64,000 nucleotides of DNA from Plantago ovata (Eukaryota > Streptophyta > Magnoliopsida > Lamiales > Plantaginaceae). The translations under genes and the position numbers were made by a program. The stretch covers positions 75,254,489-75,318,488 of the forward strand of contig CM051455.1 of the NCBI GenBank assembly GCA_028274465.1. The letters are read 5' to 3'. Position 1 is the first letter of the stretch. Every line of letters begins with the position of its first letter. This document shows positions 42,661 to 53,766 of this stretch, in pieces. Under the pieces are notes generated by a model that made no database searches, was not told where the DNA came from, and saw nothing but the letters and a program-made list of their open reading frames with translations.

Positions 42661-44206
42661 TGTTGGTCCCTTTAACAACAAGAAAAGACTAGAGGGGGGG
42701 GAGGGTGAATAGTCTTTTCAAACTTTCGTCGTTTAAAACTTTCTCAGCAAGTGCTTATTACTTTTCAGTAATGAGTTTGCTGATACTTAACTTTCTCACC
42801 AAGCGCAAGTTACTTCACAGTAACTAGGTTTGCTGATACTTAAAATCAAAGAGCGGAAGTCTTTGATACAATAAGTGCTTTTTCAGTAAATGAAAGGTTT
42901 CAGCAAGTGATTTGAGTGACTGTGTACAAATAGATATGATTTGCTGAAACACTTTTATAGTGCTATCTGAGAGTGGCGTAATCTCTCAACCAATCCACTT
43001 TGTCCTTTCTAGGACTGAATCCACTAAGATAAGATTGAGTTTCCTTACAACACCTATCTAGAGCGATCCAAACAGAAACCAAAGCACACTTGCATTGTCT
43101 CCAACCTAACTAGAGAACGTAACCTTGTTCTCCACCAAACTTGGTACTTTTAATCAGCAAAACTATGCTCGATTAAGTTCCCCCTGAATATCACGCCTGA
43201 AAGGGTGTATTTTCAGTTAGAGAGTTTTGGGATGAGATAACTTAATTATAACTTATTCAGTTACAATAAGTAATCTAAGAAACAAAACTTTGAATACTTT
43301 GCAGTAAACAAGTTTGATTGTTTCTGGTGTCAAGACTTGTTCTTGTTCGAAAGAAAGAAAGAACACTTAACTAATTACTTAGTCGTGTAACTTCTACTGC
43401 TTCACAAGTAGCTTTTTCAAGCTTTAAGTCTTGGAACGGATCAATGGCTGTAAGAGTATTGAAGGGTTTGTGAGTTTAAGCACAAGTGAGAGTACGATCA
43501 CGTTGTTGACACTCTTCTACTCTTTGCCTGATGACCTCTATTTATAGTGAAATAAGGAGCCGTTTGAATTTCAAATTCTAAGGGTTTTGTTCCTTAAAAT
43601 GTCACTATCTTGCTTTTGTACTTTCAGCAGCGTCCTTGTTTGTCTTCTAGTCTTCATGTCCTTCGCGTGCATGCTTTGCATTTAATGCTCATTTGAATGA
43701 AATTCGAACAGTAACATTGGAGCGAAAATACAAGTACTTTCAGCAAGAGGTCACATATGTTCCATCAGCAAGTGGTCAGTCTCAGTTTCAGCAAGCACAA
43801 CCTACTTTGTCGTATAGATTTTCACTTATGCAATGTTGTTGCTGAAGTTTCCACTTTCTGAGCAACATGTGCCTTTGTAGATATCGGTCTTCAGAAATCT
43901 TCTAGTCTTCGGTCTTCGAAATCTTCAAGATTCTGAGAGGTTCTAAATGTTTCAATAGTTTGTTTGTAAAAAGAAAGTACATCATCAGAAAATGCTTCAA
44001 TAGGTTGTATTTCTTTTCAGAAAACAAGATACATCATAAGCTGTAAAACCAACCTATCTAGCACCTATTCTAAGTCTTCAGCAAACGTTCCTCTTTTACA
44101 ATGTCCCTAAAATTCTAAATTCCTATGGACCTTAAGAGTACTAGTTACTGGACTTTCCTTAATTTAGCATGGTTAATTGCTCATCAAAATTACAAGTTTC
44201 CTAACA
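42661..44206 (-). repeat. R 5' LTR
   Basis: On the minus strand it starts TGTTAGGAAACTTG and ends GGGACCAACA, giving TGTT...AACA ends. It is slightly shorter than the F LTR because the GAAGATCTGAAGA repeat is shorter. Confidence 0.88.
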
Positions 44207-44547
44207 AACTATCCCCCTTAAAGCCTCGACGTCCTCGTCGAGCGCCTTAAGTGGTGGGGGTGACAAACTGACAATAACCTTTACCAACCGTCCACCCGGT
44301 GCGGGCTTTGGGTTGATCTAGGCTCTGATACCATTTGTAACGACCCGACCAATCCGGCCGGCGTGGTTACTCCTGGACGGTCCCACACACGTCTCCACAG
44401 TATGATATTGTCCGCTTTGGGCCTGAGCCCGCACGGATTTGCTTTTGGAATCACCCAAAAGGCCTCATACCATGTGAGATTGGTGGTCTAACATATATAC
44501 CATTTATTCCACTCACTCTTAAGCGATGTGGGATGCGGGGCATTACA
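44207..44547 (-). mobile_element. TRIM fragment: one LTR, primer site, internal part and polypurine tract
   Basis: On the minus strand an LTR of 212 bp (44547-44336, TGTAATGCCCCGC ... GGGTCGTTACA), then primer site TGGTATCAGAGCC (44333-44321), a short internal part with no ORF, and CTTTAAGGGGGA (44224-44212). This is the compact layout of TRIM elements. The second LTR should follow, but R begins instead, so R appears to have inserted just after the tract. The TRIM itself sits in the accessory gene of S. Confidence 0.75.
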
Positions 44548-46348
44548 ACTGTTGTATTTAAGAATCATGTCTTGCTGATCAGAAGTCAGCTTAGACAATT
44601 CTTCTTTAATAAAAGCCAAGTTCTCCTCATGTCTTCACTCGTTGTTTACTTTTTCTTCCAGTATAGTCTGAACCTCTGTTAATGCGCTTTTGGCGAGCTT
44701 GACTGACATCATCTTCATAGCTTTTGTGATGTAGACTTATGTCTTTCTGAGCTATGGTAAGTGTAGTAGTGCGTCTCAGCACAGTAGTCAATATCTTTCC
44801 AATGTCAAGTGGACTCTCAGCAAGCAGTGCATCATCCTCCTCTTGGCATGCTTTGTGAACAACCATTAGTGCTTTAATTCTTGGACTAAACTCCTCAATA
44901 TTTGGAAACTGCACTATTGAGGGAGTAAGTGAGTAGTCTTTGATTTCTGTGGCAATTTGATCATCGTTTCTCAGCAAACGACTTCTCTCCATATATCCTT
45001 CATCATTAATGAGAGATGCTAGAGGGATTTCTACCAGCTTTGGTTCAGCTTTCTTGGTCTTTTGTTCTTCAGTTGCTCAAAAATCAGACAGATCTTCTTT
45101 CTCATCAGGTTCATCAAGGCCAGCAACCTTGACACCTAAATCTTTAGCCTCAGTCACTTTTTGTTGAGTGGTTGCTGAAGGCAACTCTTTTGACTCAACA
45201 ACTGGAGTTTCACCAGTAGTAAGTGGAATGGAGGAATCTTCCTTGTTGTTCACTACTAAAGATTGAGCAATGTCAAGATGTTGAGTATGTCTGTCATGAA
45301 TCTGTAGACTATTATGTAATGCTCGTTGATAATCTTCATCCATTTCTTCATTTTCTCCAAGGTTTGAATCAGTGACCTTAGCTTCGAGTAATGCTAACTC
45401 GGCATCAGAAAGCTTAGCTTTGCCTTTAGGCATTTCAGCCCGCTTTCTGGCGTACTCTTCTTCTGTCTCAGCAACTTGTTTAGTTGCTGGAGTACTTTTC
45501 TCAGCAGGAGTTGGAGGAGATTCATGTTGATGACTGGGAGGTTGTTCAGCTTGCTGATTTTCAGCATCTGCTTGATCTACTTGATCAGTAACGGACAACT
45601 TTTCTCTGCCAGCATCCGGACTAGGACCCTGATTGTCATTATCATCGTCCTTGTTGTCCTTAGAATCCTTGGATTTATCATCACTTGTGTCTTTAAGGAT
45701 ATTTTCATCCTCTTCTTCTTCATCATCATCTGTTAGAATCCTTAACTCGAGATGTTTATATTTTGCAGGGCTTGTAACCTCTTCTTCCTCATTGATTTTG
45801 TGGGGATCAGCCACCACGGGTACAAAGGAACCCTTGAGCATCACAGCTTGTTCATATGGAGAGGCACTCTTGAACTTAGCTTTCATATTCTCTCTAATTG
45901 TGACAATCAAATTGGCACTCATTTGCTGAGAATATGGTAGTTCTTCAGGAAGGATAGAGTGTACAAAAGTCTCGAGTTTGAAGAGTGAATTTCTCTTCTT
46001 TTCGTTTGAAAGATGGTTGTGAAGGTTTGAGAAGTCCATCCTTTTGTACTTTTGCCAGTTGCTGACAGACTTAGCAACTCTGGTCAAAGTGTTTCTTTTG
46101 AAGTTGGAGTATAGTTCTTCAGAATTAACTTCATGGACTTCTGTGATGAGAACCGCTTCATTATTCTCCTTTTGAGCCTGAATAAGAGTAAAGTTATTTT
46201 CAGGAAGGTTTTGGAAAATAGTTTTAGAGTCTAAAACTTTAACATGAATTACCTGTTGATTCTCAGCAAGCTCATGTTGCACACTGAGTTTTGCGGGAAC
46301 TATTTCCATTGCTTCAGGAGCTGTAGCAGCATCCTTGAATTTTTCATC

Positions 46349-46564
46349 CTGAAATAACACTTTGTTAGATACAAGTACTAAGTTTTTAAACTTAGTAAAA
46401 TTACCAAAACTTTCATCTACCTGCTGAACAGGAGTTGTAGATTCTGGTGCAGAAGTTTCAGCAACCTTCTGACTTGTATCTTGAGAAGTCTGTAAAGAAA
46501 TAATTGTGTTATCTAAAGATAAAGTTTCAGATAGTGAAGTTTTGCTTATATCTGAGTTAACTAC
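46349..46564 (-). other. Two candidate introns in S flanking a 69-nt exon
   Basis: On the minus strand CAGCAG/GTAGTTAACT ... TTTCTTTACAG (46564-46490) and CAGCAG/GTAGATGAAA ... TTATTTCAG (46420-46349), with a 69-nt exon between (TSQDTSQKVAETSAPE...). Removing them keeps one frame into DEKFKDAATAPEAMEIV. However, both are multiples of three and contain no stop in this copy, so they could be read through. Confidence 0.5.
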
Positions 46565-47505
46565 CTGCTGAAGAATGGCAGGTGGTGACTCAGTCCTTTC
46601 AGCATTGAAAGCGTCTTCAATATCTGGGACTTGTTATTAAGCAGACTTCTTCTCTTGCTCTATTTGAGAAAGCTGTGTAGCTTCAACAATCTCCCTTGTC
46701 TCTGAATTGACAAGTTGAGCAGAAACATCAATAACTCTAAGTTCACTACTAGTCATGAATAGGTCCACTGACTTACTGGAGTTGTCATCAATCTCCATAT
46801 CCATTTGCTGGCTTAGGTCAGTCAGCACCATTTGGACTTTCTCAATAGATGTTATTGGTGAACTAGGTCTAACATTCTCAGCATCACGAGATGCGTCGTC
46901 GAATGATGTTTCTTGTTGAGTTTCAGATACTCTTGGACTTCAACTGTTGCAGTTTCAACAATTGGTTCGTCAGTAGTTGCAGCTTTAGCAACTTGTTGGT
47001 CTTGACTAGTTGTCGTTTCAGCAACTATCTCTTGTACTTCTGTTGCTTTGCTGGCAACATTCTCAGCAAGTGCAGCCTTTCTTAGGTCCGCAACAATGTC
47101 AGTTGCTGGTTCTAGAGTTGTATCATCAATATTATCTACAATGTAGACATCTTCTATTCTTTCTAAGGCAGGATTTTCATTTCCACTGCCTTGTGGTCTT
47201 GCTTCAGTAGATGGATCCAAGTTAATTGGATTTGCGGAGGCTTCAGCAAGCACTTCAGCAACATCTACTATAGTGGTTTCTTTTCAGCAACCACTGGTGT
47301 ATCATCGTCCTGAATGACATGGACGACCAGCACGGATTTTCTTGTCATTGTTTTCATCCTTGGGAAGGTGGTCTTTGTCCTTGCCTTCTTAGGAATAGGA
47401 TCATCTGATGAAGCTGCAGTCTGAGTATCATCATCAGCTTTCATCTTTTTCTTAGATCTTTTGCTGGGTGCATTAGTGTCAGCAACCGCAACAGTATCAG
47501 CAGCA

Positions 47506-47736
47506 GCCTCAGCAACATTCGCAGCTGCTGCATTCCTAGACTGTTTGTTAGTCTCAACAACATTTGCAGCTGTTGCATTCCTAGACTGTTTGTTAGTCTC
47601 AACAACATTTGCAGCTGTTGCATTCCTAGACTGTTTGTCAGTCTCAACAACATTTGCAGTTGTTGCTTTCCTAGACTTTTTGTCAGCAGCAGTCTCATCA
47701 ACATTTGCAGCTGTTGCTTTCCTTGACTGTTTATCA
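47506..47736 (-). repeat. 45-bp coding minisatellite in S, five units
   Basis: Five units of 45 bp encode a 15-residue repeat of type NKQSRNATAANVVET; the fourth spacing is widened by six bases. F has only one recognisable unit (KKLEKSKKTTVANVVST), so the expansion is specific to S or lost in F. Confidence 0.88.
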
Positions 47737-48209
47737 GCAACCTTGGGTCCATTCAGCAAGTAGAAAGCTCTTCCCACATTGCATACTGATTTCTTAAATC
47801 GGCAATGGGTTTCACAGTTGAATCTGGTAATGTTCAAGGATGTAGCATATTTTCAGTCCATACATCACCGGAATCAAAGTTGAGCCAGTGTTGTCTTCAA
47901 CCTTGACCTTGAACTTTGTAACACAATCAAAAAGTCTGTTAAAAATGTACTTGGCCCAGTTGATGTCTGTTTCGCTTTCATAGATATGCATCAGCAATAG
48001 CCATCTTCTCAGGCTTACATGGTCTATTCCTCAAACTTGGGAGTCTAGAACTTTGATTAGTAGCAATGCTACTAGACCAAGTGAATGGCAGAGATGCTTC
48101 CTCTTTGTGTGCTTATTCCAAGTCACAGGAGAAATCTCTCCTTTCTTCATCCTTTCGTTTCTAACATCACAGTAGAAAAAGCTTCTATTTCAACATCAGT
48201 GGCAGTGAT

Positions 48210-51200
48210 TGATAGTGTATATGTCCTAGAGACAGTCCTTACTAAGGGCATAGTGCCCTTAAAGAGGGCATATATGTACTATTACATAGGTCAACGTAAT
48301 ATAATATAAGTTTGTTGCTTTTACTATTGAGTATCGCTTTCATATTTATATTACACCAGACATGCAGCATGTCATATCTCTATTACTGTCTGTATTGATA
48401 TTAAACATGTCCCCTCGGATAGATGACCGATCACACAGATAGTGGGAGCTATGTGAGTTATCATCTATCCCAAACTCTCCCTAGTCGAGGTTCATCTCGG
48501 ATGTAGGGGTCTGAATGAACCAGACGAGACTAGTATGCGTGGAGGTTATACTTGTTGGAGCAAGTGTGAGCCGATCCCACGGCTATGGAACGGATTGTTG
48601 GACAATCGAGAAACGTTCCCATAACTGCGCATAGTTGTTCGAAGAAGGATTATCGACAATGGAAGTACCCACCGGACACTCCAATCGATGTATACTCTAC
48701 ACCGAAGTGTCTATGGGAACCGGTAAGTTGTCGAAGTGATGCCAGTCGTCCTTTGTACTTACAGGACTTTATCATCACATTTGTTGCCCCATATCCTTGG
48801 TGGACCCGTCGATGTCAGCTCTGAATAAGCAGTTGACCTAAGACACGATCCAGGATTATGACTACATACAAATGGGGATGATAAGTGATTCTGTGAAGGA
48901 TTCATCTCTCAAGTGTAGCACAGAAGAGTACTGCTCATAGTCTGCATGATTGTGTTGGTAAAGTCACTGGCCAGTGCAAATGATATATTATGATGGTCAT
49001 AAGTATATCTTAACCAAGCAACTCCCTGAGACGCCCGTGGATGTATTATTGGGATAGACACTTGATCGATTCTAGATACATTCGAGCAAGTCAGATGAAG
49101 GGACGTTACCATCGCCGCGTTGAGCGCAACAGGCTTCGCAACGAAAGGGTTAGCTTTGAGAAACCTCTCAAACGTCCTCATGTAGTAATATTGCAAATGG
49201 AACCGTCTAGGAATTCCATGTTGCCTAGTCTAGGACTTGCTTAATACGATGAGTCCCTATGGGTCACACTATGTGGTGATTCAGCTTATCAGAATATCCT
49301 TGAAGATGGAATCGTAATTAATTTTGAATTAATTGTGATTGATGGATTATAATTGATTTGGAATTAACTATAATATTTGGTGGCTCAATTAATGATTTGG
49401 AATTATTAATTGAATTGGCTAATTAATTGTATTTTATGTAAATACAATGAAAGATTATATTTTGGAAATATAATAGAGGTTTGATTTGAAAGGATATGTT
49501 AATTTAGAATTAACATATGCACTTGGGCAAAATCTACTTGGAGTTTGAATTGCCTTAGAACTATAAGTGGGTCCCAAAATCGGGACCCACCTACTGTCCC
49601 TGGGGGAGCGCGCGCGCGCATAGATGAGTAGGGGAAGGAGTTCGACTCCTTCCTCTATTAGAAGTCCAAGGATAAGTTCGATTTTCCTGATTGAGTTTTA
49701 ATTTGATTGGGAATGAATCTAGACTTGATATTGGTTTACTAGTGTGATAAGAATTAAATTCTTATTCCTTTACGAAGTCTAATTGCTTATGCTTTAGGCT
49801 TCTGTTGACTACTATATATAGTAGACTATTAGAGAGCTTTTGACATAGACTTTCACAGTCATTCTACCCAGTTTTCTTAGAGAAAATAAAAACTCTTCCC
49901 TCCTATATAGTCATCCGCGCGTGCCACCTCTGCCGGAGGAATTTCCGCCCCGTCTTCTTGGTCACACAAAGAATATCCTAGCATTCTGCCGATACGCTGT
50001 TCATCCGTGGATACCAAGGTTGAGGTTCTAGGAGCTGGAAACTAACTCTTATTGTCTTGCAGATAATCAGAGTATTGCAGATATCTTCGACTTCGGCAAA
50101 GGAGAAGATACACCGGATTATTACGAAGACTTGGAAGCTGCTTTGGAAGTGAGGTTAGTCTTCTAATTCTCAATTAACCTGTATGTTAAGAAAATTTTGA
50201 AATTCCGCTGCATACCCTAGGGGTAGGTCCCGTCCCTTGTTTTAATAAATATATATATTTTTCGGGTTGGACCAAAATCGAATTTTGGAAATTTTGATGA
50301 TTGAATTTTATATTTGGAATATAAATATGATTTAATTGTAATTGATTTTAACTAGAGGGGTTAAATTTAATTAGTATAATGTTAAAGGGCTTATTTGTAA
50401 TTTATCAATGTATTGTTTATTGCAAATTAGTCCTTCTACTTTTGAATTTTAGATTTAACACCTCCAAGGTTTCAAAAATTACAATTAAGTCCTTCGGGTT
50501 TTCGAAAATTGCTACTTGGTCGATAGAATTTTCGATTTTTCAATCTAGTCCAAATTTTCAATTATTTCATAGAGATTATAAGTATGGGATTATAATTTTC
50601 ATAATGAAATTATGAAGTCATTTGTCATCCACATAGGCTACTACTTGTTTCGTATGCTCGATATGCTATTGGTTGACAATGCTTGTTTAAATACCAAGTA
50701 TTTTACTTTCCGTTCGACCTCTATGCATGCGAGGGTAGGCGGCGCCCTCTTATATGTCGGACCGCATATTTATGTATGGGTAGGCGGCACCCATTATGTG
50801 CTTGACCGCGTTTAGAACTAAAATGGATAGGCGGCATCCATTACGTGTAGACCGTTCATGCATGATGGGTAGGCGGCGCCCTTATTTGTTTGTAGATGAC
50901 TGAAGGCGGCGCCCTTATTTGTTTGTAGATGACTGATAACAACCCTCAAGCTACAAGCCCCAACCAATATAAGTACAGAAATATATATATATGTATATAT
51001 TTCTGAGATGCTTTCCATAGGGTGCTTTAATTCTGAACTTTCATTGCGTTTTCTTGTATTGGCGACCTCGTCTTACAGACTCGCAGTGATCGTCAGATTA
51101 GAGTAAGCCTGTGGTTATGACTTACTGCATATTGTATCTAGCGACCTCGATAGGTACAGTATGTAGGGCATCGGGTTAAATTAGATTTAACAACCAAGAG

Positions 51201-51479
51201 TTGTGTGACGCAATTGGATAGTCCTACCGGTCATATTATGCTATGCGACCAGCCCCCATTGGAGTATAGCATAGTATGGATTTGGATCTTTGCCACTACG
51301 CTAACTTGTTGGACATTACCCGTATGCTTGTTGTGGGGGCAAGCATATGTGAAAATAGTGGGAGCTAAACAGCTAAAGAACCTTGTTGTTTAGTTATGTT
51401 GACTGTGTATTTAGAAATAATATTTCAATAGTTGATTTATTATTTTCGTTCTATATTATTTCTCCTTAGGATATTAGAA
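48210..51479 (+). repeat. C 5' LTR and leader
   Basis: The LTR start is fixed by identity to 53498-53666. Blocks parallel the D LTR: ATTATTGGGATAGACACTTG near 49044, CTATGGGTCACACTATGTGGTGA near 49256, and AATTTTGAAATTCCGCTGCAT near 50193, which in D lies close to the LTR end. The LTR therefore ends at about 50220-50290, but no primer site is visible, so the junction is damaged. The leader contains GGACTTAATTG-like phrases shared with E0 and D, and the AGGCGGC hairpins. No gene. Confidence 0.7.
50731..50912 (+). repeat. C hairpin array with invariant AGGCGGC loop
   Basis: GAGGGT/GCCCTC at 50731-50749, ATGGGT/ACCCAT at 50776-50794, AATGGAT/ATCCATT at 50822-50842, GGGT/GCCC at 50867-50881, and a further partial copy in a 31-bp tandem duplication (about 50873-50935). 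All close the loop AGGCGGC. The first three are each followed within about 10 nt by GACCGC or GACCGT. The middle pairs GG/CC and GA/TC change together. Confidence 0.85.
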
Positions 51480-52691
51480 ATGGCGAGTATCTCGCTCCGT
51501 GCTGTCTTAGAGAAGCAAATTTTGACCGGACCAAACTTCTTAGATTGGATCAGGAATATACGTTTGGTGCTGAGGTACGAAAAGATTGAGTACGTCTTGG
51601 ACGAGGTCATTCCCGTGTGCCCCAAAAATCAGACTGCCGATCAGGTTGCTGCTTGGAATCAAGCCAACAAGGCAAAGTCTGATAAGCATCTTGAGGATGC
51701 TAGATCCGCGCAGTGTATTATGCTGGCGGCAATGAGCAATGAGCTGCAGAGGCAACATGAAAGCATGTTGCCGGATGAGATGCTGAAGCATCTTGAGTCG
51801 CTCTTTAAGACGACATCTAGAAGTGTTGAATTTGATTTGATCAAAGAGATACACAGATGCAAGCTCAGTGAAGGAGGGAACATGTCTGAGCATGTTCTCA
51901 AAATGATTGGTCTCTTTGAAAAGCTTGCCGATGCCGGTGTTAAGCTAGAGAACAAGATCATGGTGATCTTTGTCCTTCAAGCATTGTCGAGTTCGTATTC
52001 GCAGTTCATCATTAATTACACGATGAATGCGAAGGACGTAACACTGACTGAACTTCATAATCTGCTGAAGACATATGATCAAACTCTTCCTAAGAAGGAA
52101 AAGTCGATCATGCTTGTTGGGCAACCCTCTAACCCAAACCCGAGAAACAAAGGTGCTAAGGGTAAGGGAAAGTCGGCAGCCAAGGCTAACACTTGGAGTG
52201 ATAATCCTAAGCGTCCGAACCAGAAAAGGAAGTTTAGGAGAAGCGGAACGGTACGCACAAATGAATGTCTTTTCTGTAAGCAGAAAGTACATTGGAAGAA
52301 AGATTGCCCTAAGATTAGGGCAGATCAAGCTAAGAAGCCACCGGCTTCTGGCTCAGGTATGTTTGTTATTGAAATGAACATGACTACTTTTGACTCCAAT
52401 GGTTGGGTATTAGATACAACCTGTGGCTCACACATTTGTAATAATGTACAGGGGCTAATTGATCACAGGCTAGTCAAGCAAGGTGAAATCGACTTGCATG
52501 TTGGGAACGGCAATCCAGTTGAAGCCAAACGCGTTGGATGCAGCAAGATAGATTTACCTTCGGGACAATGTTTAGAACTTGATAATGTTTATTTTGTTCC
52601 ATCCATTGTCACAAATATTATTTCCATTCCATTGTTAGACAATACGGGTTTTTCCTTTCGATTTGCGAATAATACTTGTTATTTTCATTAA
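51480..52691 (+). pseudogene. gag: C gag and protease
   Basis: ATG at 51480 (MASISLRAVLEKQILTGPNF). Gag motifs: NFLDWIRNIRLVLRYEKIEYVLD, SVEFDLIKEIHRCKLSEG, MSEHVLKMIGLFEKL, SSYSQFIINYTMN, then a zinc knuckle CLFCKQKVHWKKDC. The protease motif is WVLDTTCGSHIC at about 52404, D-T-T where D-T-G is expected. VYFVPSIVTNIISI matches the usual second protease block. One T is missing near 52685, so the frame ends at 52691 and continues in another frame as pre-integrase. Confidence 0.88.
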
Positions 52692-53497
52692 ATGATCAGT
52701 ATTATGGACAAGCTCGCTTGGTGAATGGTTTGTATATTTTGCAAAGTAGTCTACCTTTATTTCAAATACATAACAAACAACCGTCTTCTAGTAGGAAGAA
52801 TAATCCATCTTATCTATGGTATTGTCTGCTAGGCCATATCAATGAAACACGGATTCAAAGACTAAGGAAGTTGGACTGCTTAGAACCATTTGATTTTGAA
52901 TCATATGGAACATGTGAATCATGTGTTAAGGGTAAGATGACGAACAAACCTTTTGTTGGACAAGGTGTTCGTGCCACTCGCTGCTTAGAGCTCATACATA
53001 CCGATGTATGTTGACCTTTTAAAGTCCATGCGCGTTGGGGTTATCCTTACTTCGTTACCTTTACTGACGATTTCTCAAGGTATGGATATATTTATCTTAT
53101 GAAGAATAAATCCGAGACCTTTGGGAAATTCAAGGAGTTTAGGAATGAGGTCGAGAATGAATTGAACCTAAGGATAGTCACTCTTCGATCAGATCGAGGA
53201 GGTGAATACCTTAGTGAAGAATTTATCGTCTACTTGAAGGAAAATGGAATTCAATCACAATGGACTCCTCCTAGAACACCACAGTTAAATGGTGTGTCTG
53301 AGAGGAGGAATTGAACCCTGTTGGACATGGTAAGATCAATGATTGGATTCTCGACTCTTCCAAAATATCTGTGGGGATATGCACTACAAACTGCAATCTA
53401 CATTCTGAACCGTGTACCATCTAAATCAGTGGAGAAAACTCCCTATGAGTTATGGAAGGGAAAGAAGCCCTCACCGGGCTATCTTAGACCTTGGGGC
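52692..53497 (+). pseudogene. int: C integrase, interrupted
   Basis: Zinc-binding part with LWYCLLGHINETRIQRL and CESCVKGKM. Core: ELIHTDVC, then TGA in place of Gly at 53012, FTDDFSRYGYIYLMK, LRSDRGGEYLSEEF, TPQLNGVSERRN followed by TGA in place of Arg near 53312, then [21 protein letters not shown] and [12 protein letters not shown]. All three catalytic residues are present. Coding stops at LRPWG, where an LTR begins. Confidence 0.88.
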
Positions 53498-53666
53498 TGA
53501 TAGTGTATATGTCCTAGAGACAGTCCTTACTAAGGGCATGGTGCCCTTATAGAGGACATATATGTACTATTACACAGGTCAACGTAATATAATATATGTT
53601 TGTTGCATTTTACTGTTGAGTATCTCTTTCATATTTATATTACACCAGGCTGCAGCATGTCATATC
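53498..53666 (+). repeat. Second LTR start of the C family, inside C, cut by gap
   Basis: TGATAGTGTATATGTCCTAG onward matches the first about 170 bp of the C LTR at 48210 with a few changes (CATAG/CATGG, AAAGAGG/ATAGAGG, ACATGCAGC/GCTGCAGC). It directly follows integrase codons, so it is a family member or solo LTR inserted in C, not the C 3' LTR. Confidence 0.82.
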
Positions 53667-53766
53667 NNNNNNNNNNNNNNNNNNNNNNNNNNNNNNNNNN
53701 NNNNNNNNNNNNNNNNNNNNNNNNNNNNNNNNNNNNNNNNNNNNNNNNNNNNNNNNNNNNNNNNNN
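53667..53766. other. Scaffold gap of 100 N
   Basis: Exactly 100 unknown bases, inside a C-family LTR on the left and in copia pol sequence on the right. Confidence 0.98.

Larger units (their letters stand above)
36116..44206 (-). mobile_element. R: Sirevirus-like copia element, reverse orientation, 3' end lost in gap
   Basis: Same family as F. Read on the minus strand: LTR (44206-42661), primer site, gag, protease, integrase, RT/RNase H, hairpin array, purine tract, part of the accessory promoter region, then the gap. It inserted next to the polypurine tract of a TRIM fragment. Several single-base changes disable it. Confidence 0.85.
44548..48209 (-). pseudogene. S: accessory gene of a third Sirevirus-like copy
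   Basis: Minus-strand coding counterpart of the F accessory gene, running further because it is not cut by the gap. Order: HLCHSLGLVALLLIKVLDS-like part, MYGLKICYILEHYQIQL, FKKSVCNVGRAFY, a 45-bp repeat region, Lys-rich SKRSKKKMKADDD, Ala/Glu/Val-rich part (46852-47253), LTDLSQQMDMEIDD part (46637-46831), a 427-codon open part (46360-45077) with SNWQKYKRMDFSNLHNHLS and a very acidic run (DDDEEEEDEN), and a C-terminal part (44992-44627, LLRNDDQIATEIKDYSL). The frame changes between these parts. C is inserted at its upstream end and the TRIM at its downstream end. Function unknown. Confidence 0.65.
48210..53497 (+). mobile_element. C: Ty1/copia element of a second lineage, 5' part
   Basis: LTR starting TGATAGTGTATATGTCC, a long leader with a hairpin array, gag, protease and integrase, interrupted at 53498 by another copy of its own LTR start. 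It is inserted in S; GTGAT precedes its LTR but the other flank is not visible. The RT/RNase H remnant after the second gap probably belongs to it. Confidence 0.8.

Noticed and set aside
45476..45940. Plus-strand hydrophobic ORFs opposite the acidic part of S
   Set aside because: Antisense of GAT/GAA-rich coding DNA gives Ile/Phe/Ser-rich translations that mimic membrane segments.
47461..47763. Plus-strand Ala/Ser-rich ORF opposite S
   Set aside because: Shadow of the 45-bp coding repeat on the minus strand.
48585..49244. ORFs inside the C LTR
   Set aside because: Short, motif-free and wholly within the LTR.
50940..51010. Satellite or origin signal at the TATATATATG run
   Set aside because: A single short AT dinucleotide tract near the array; nothing else supports an origin or satellite.
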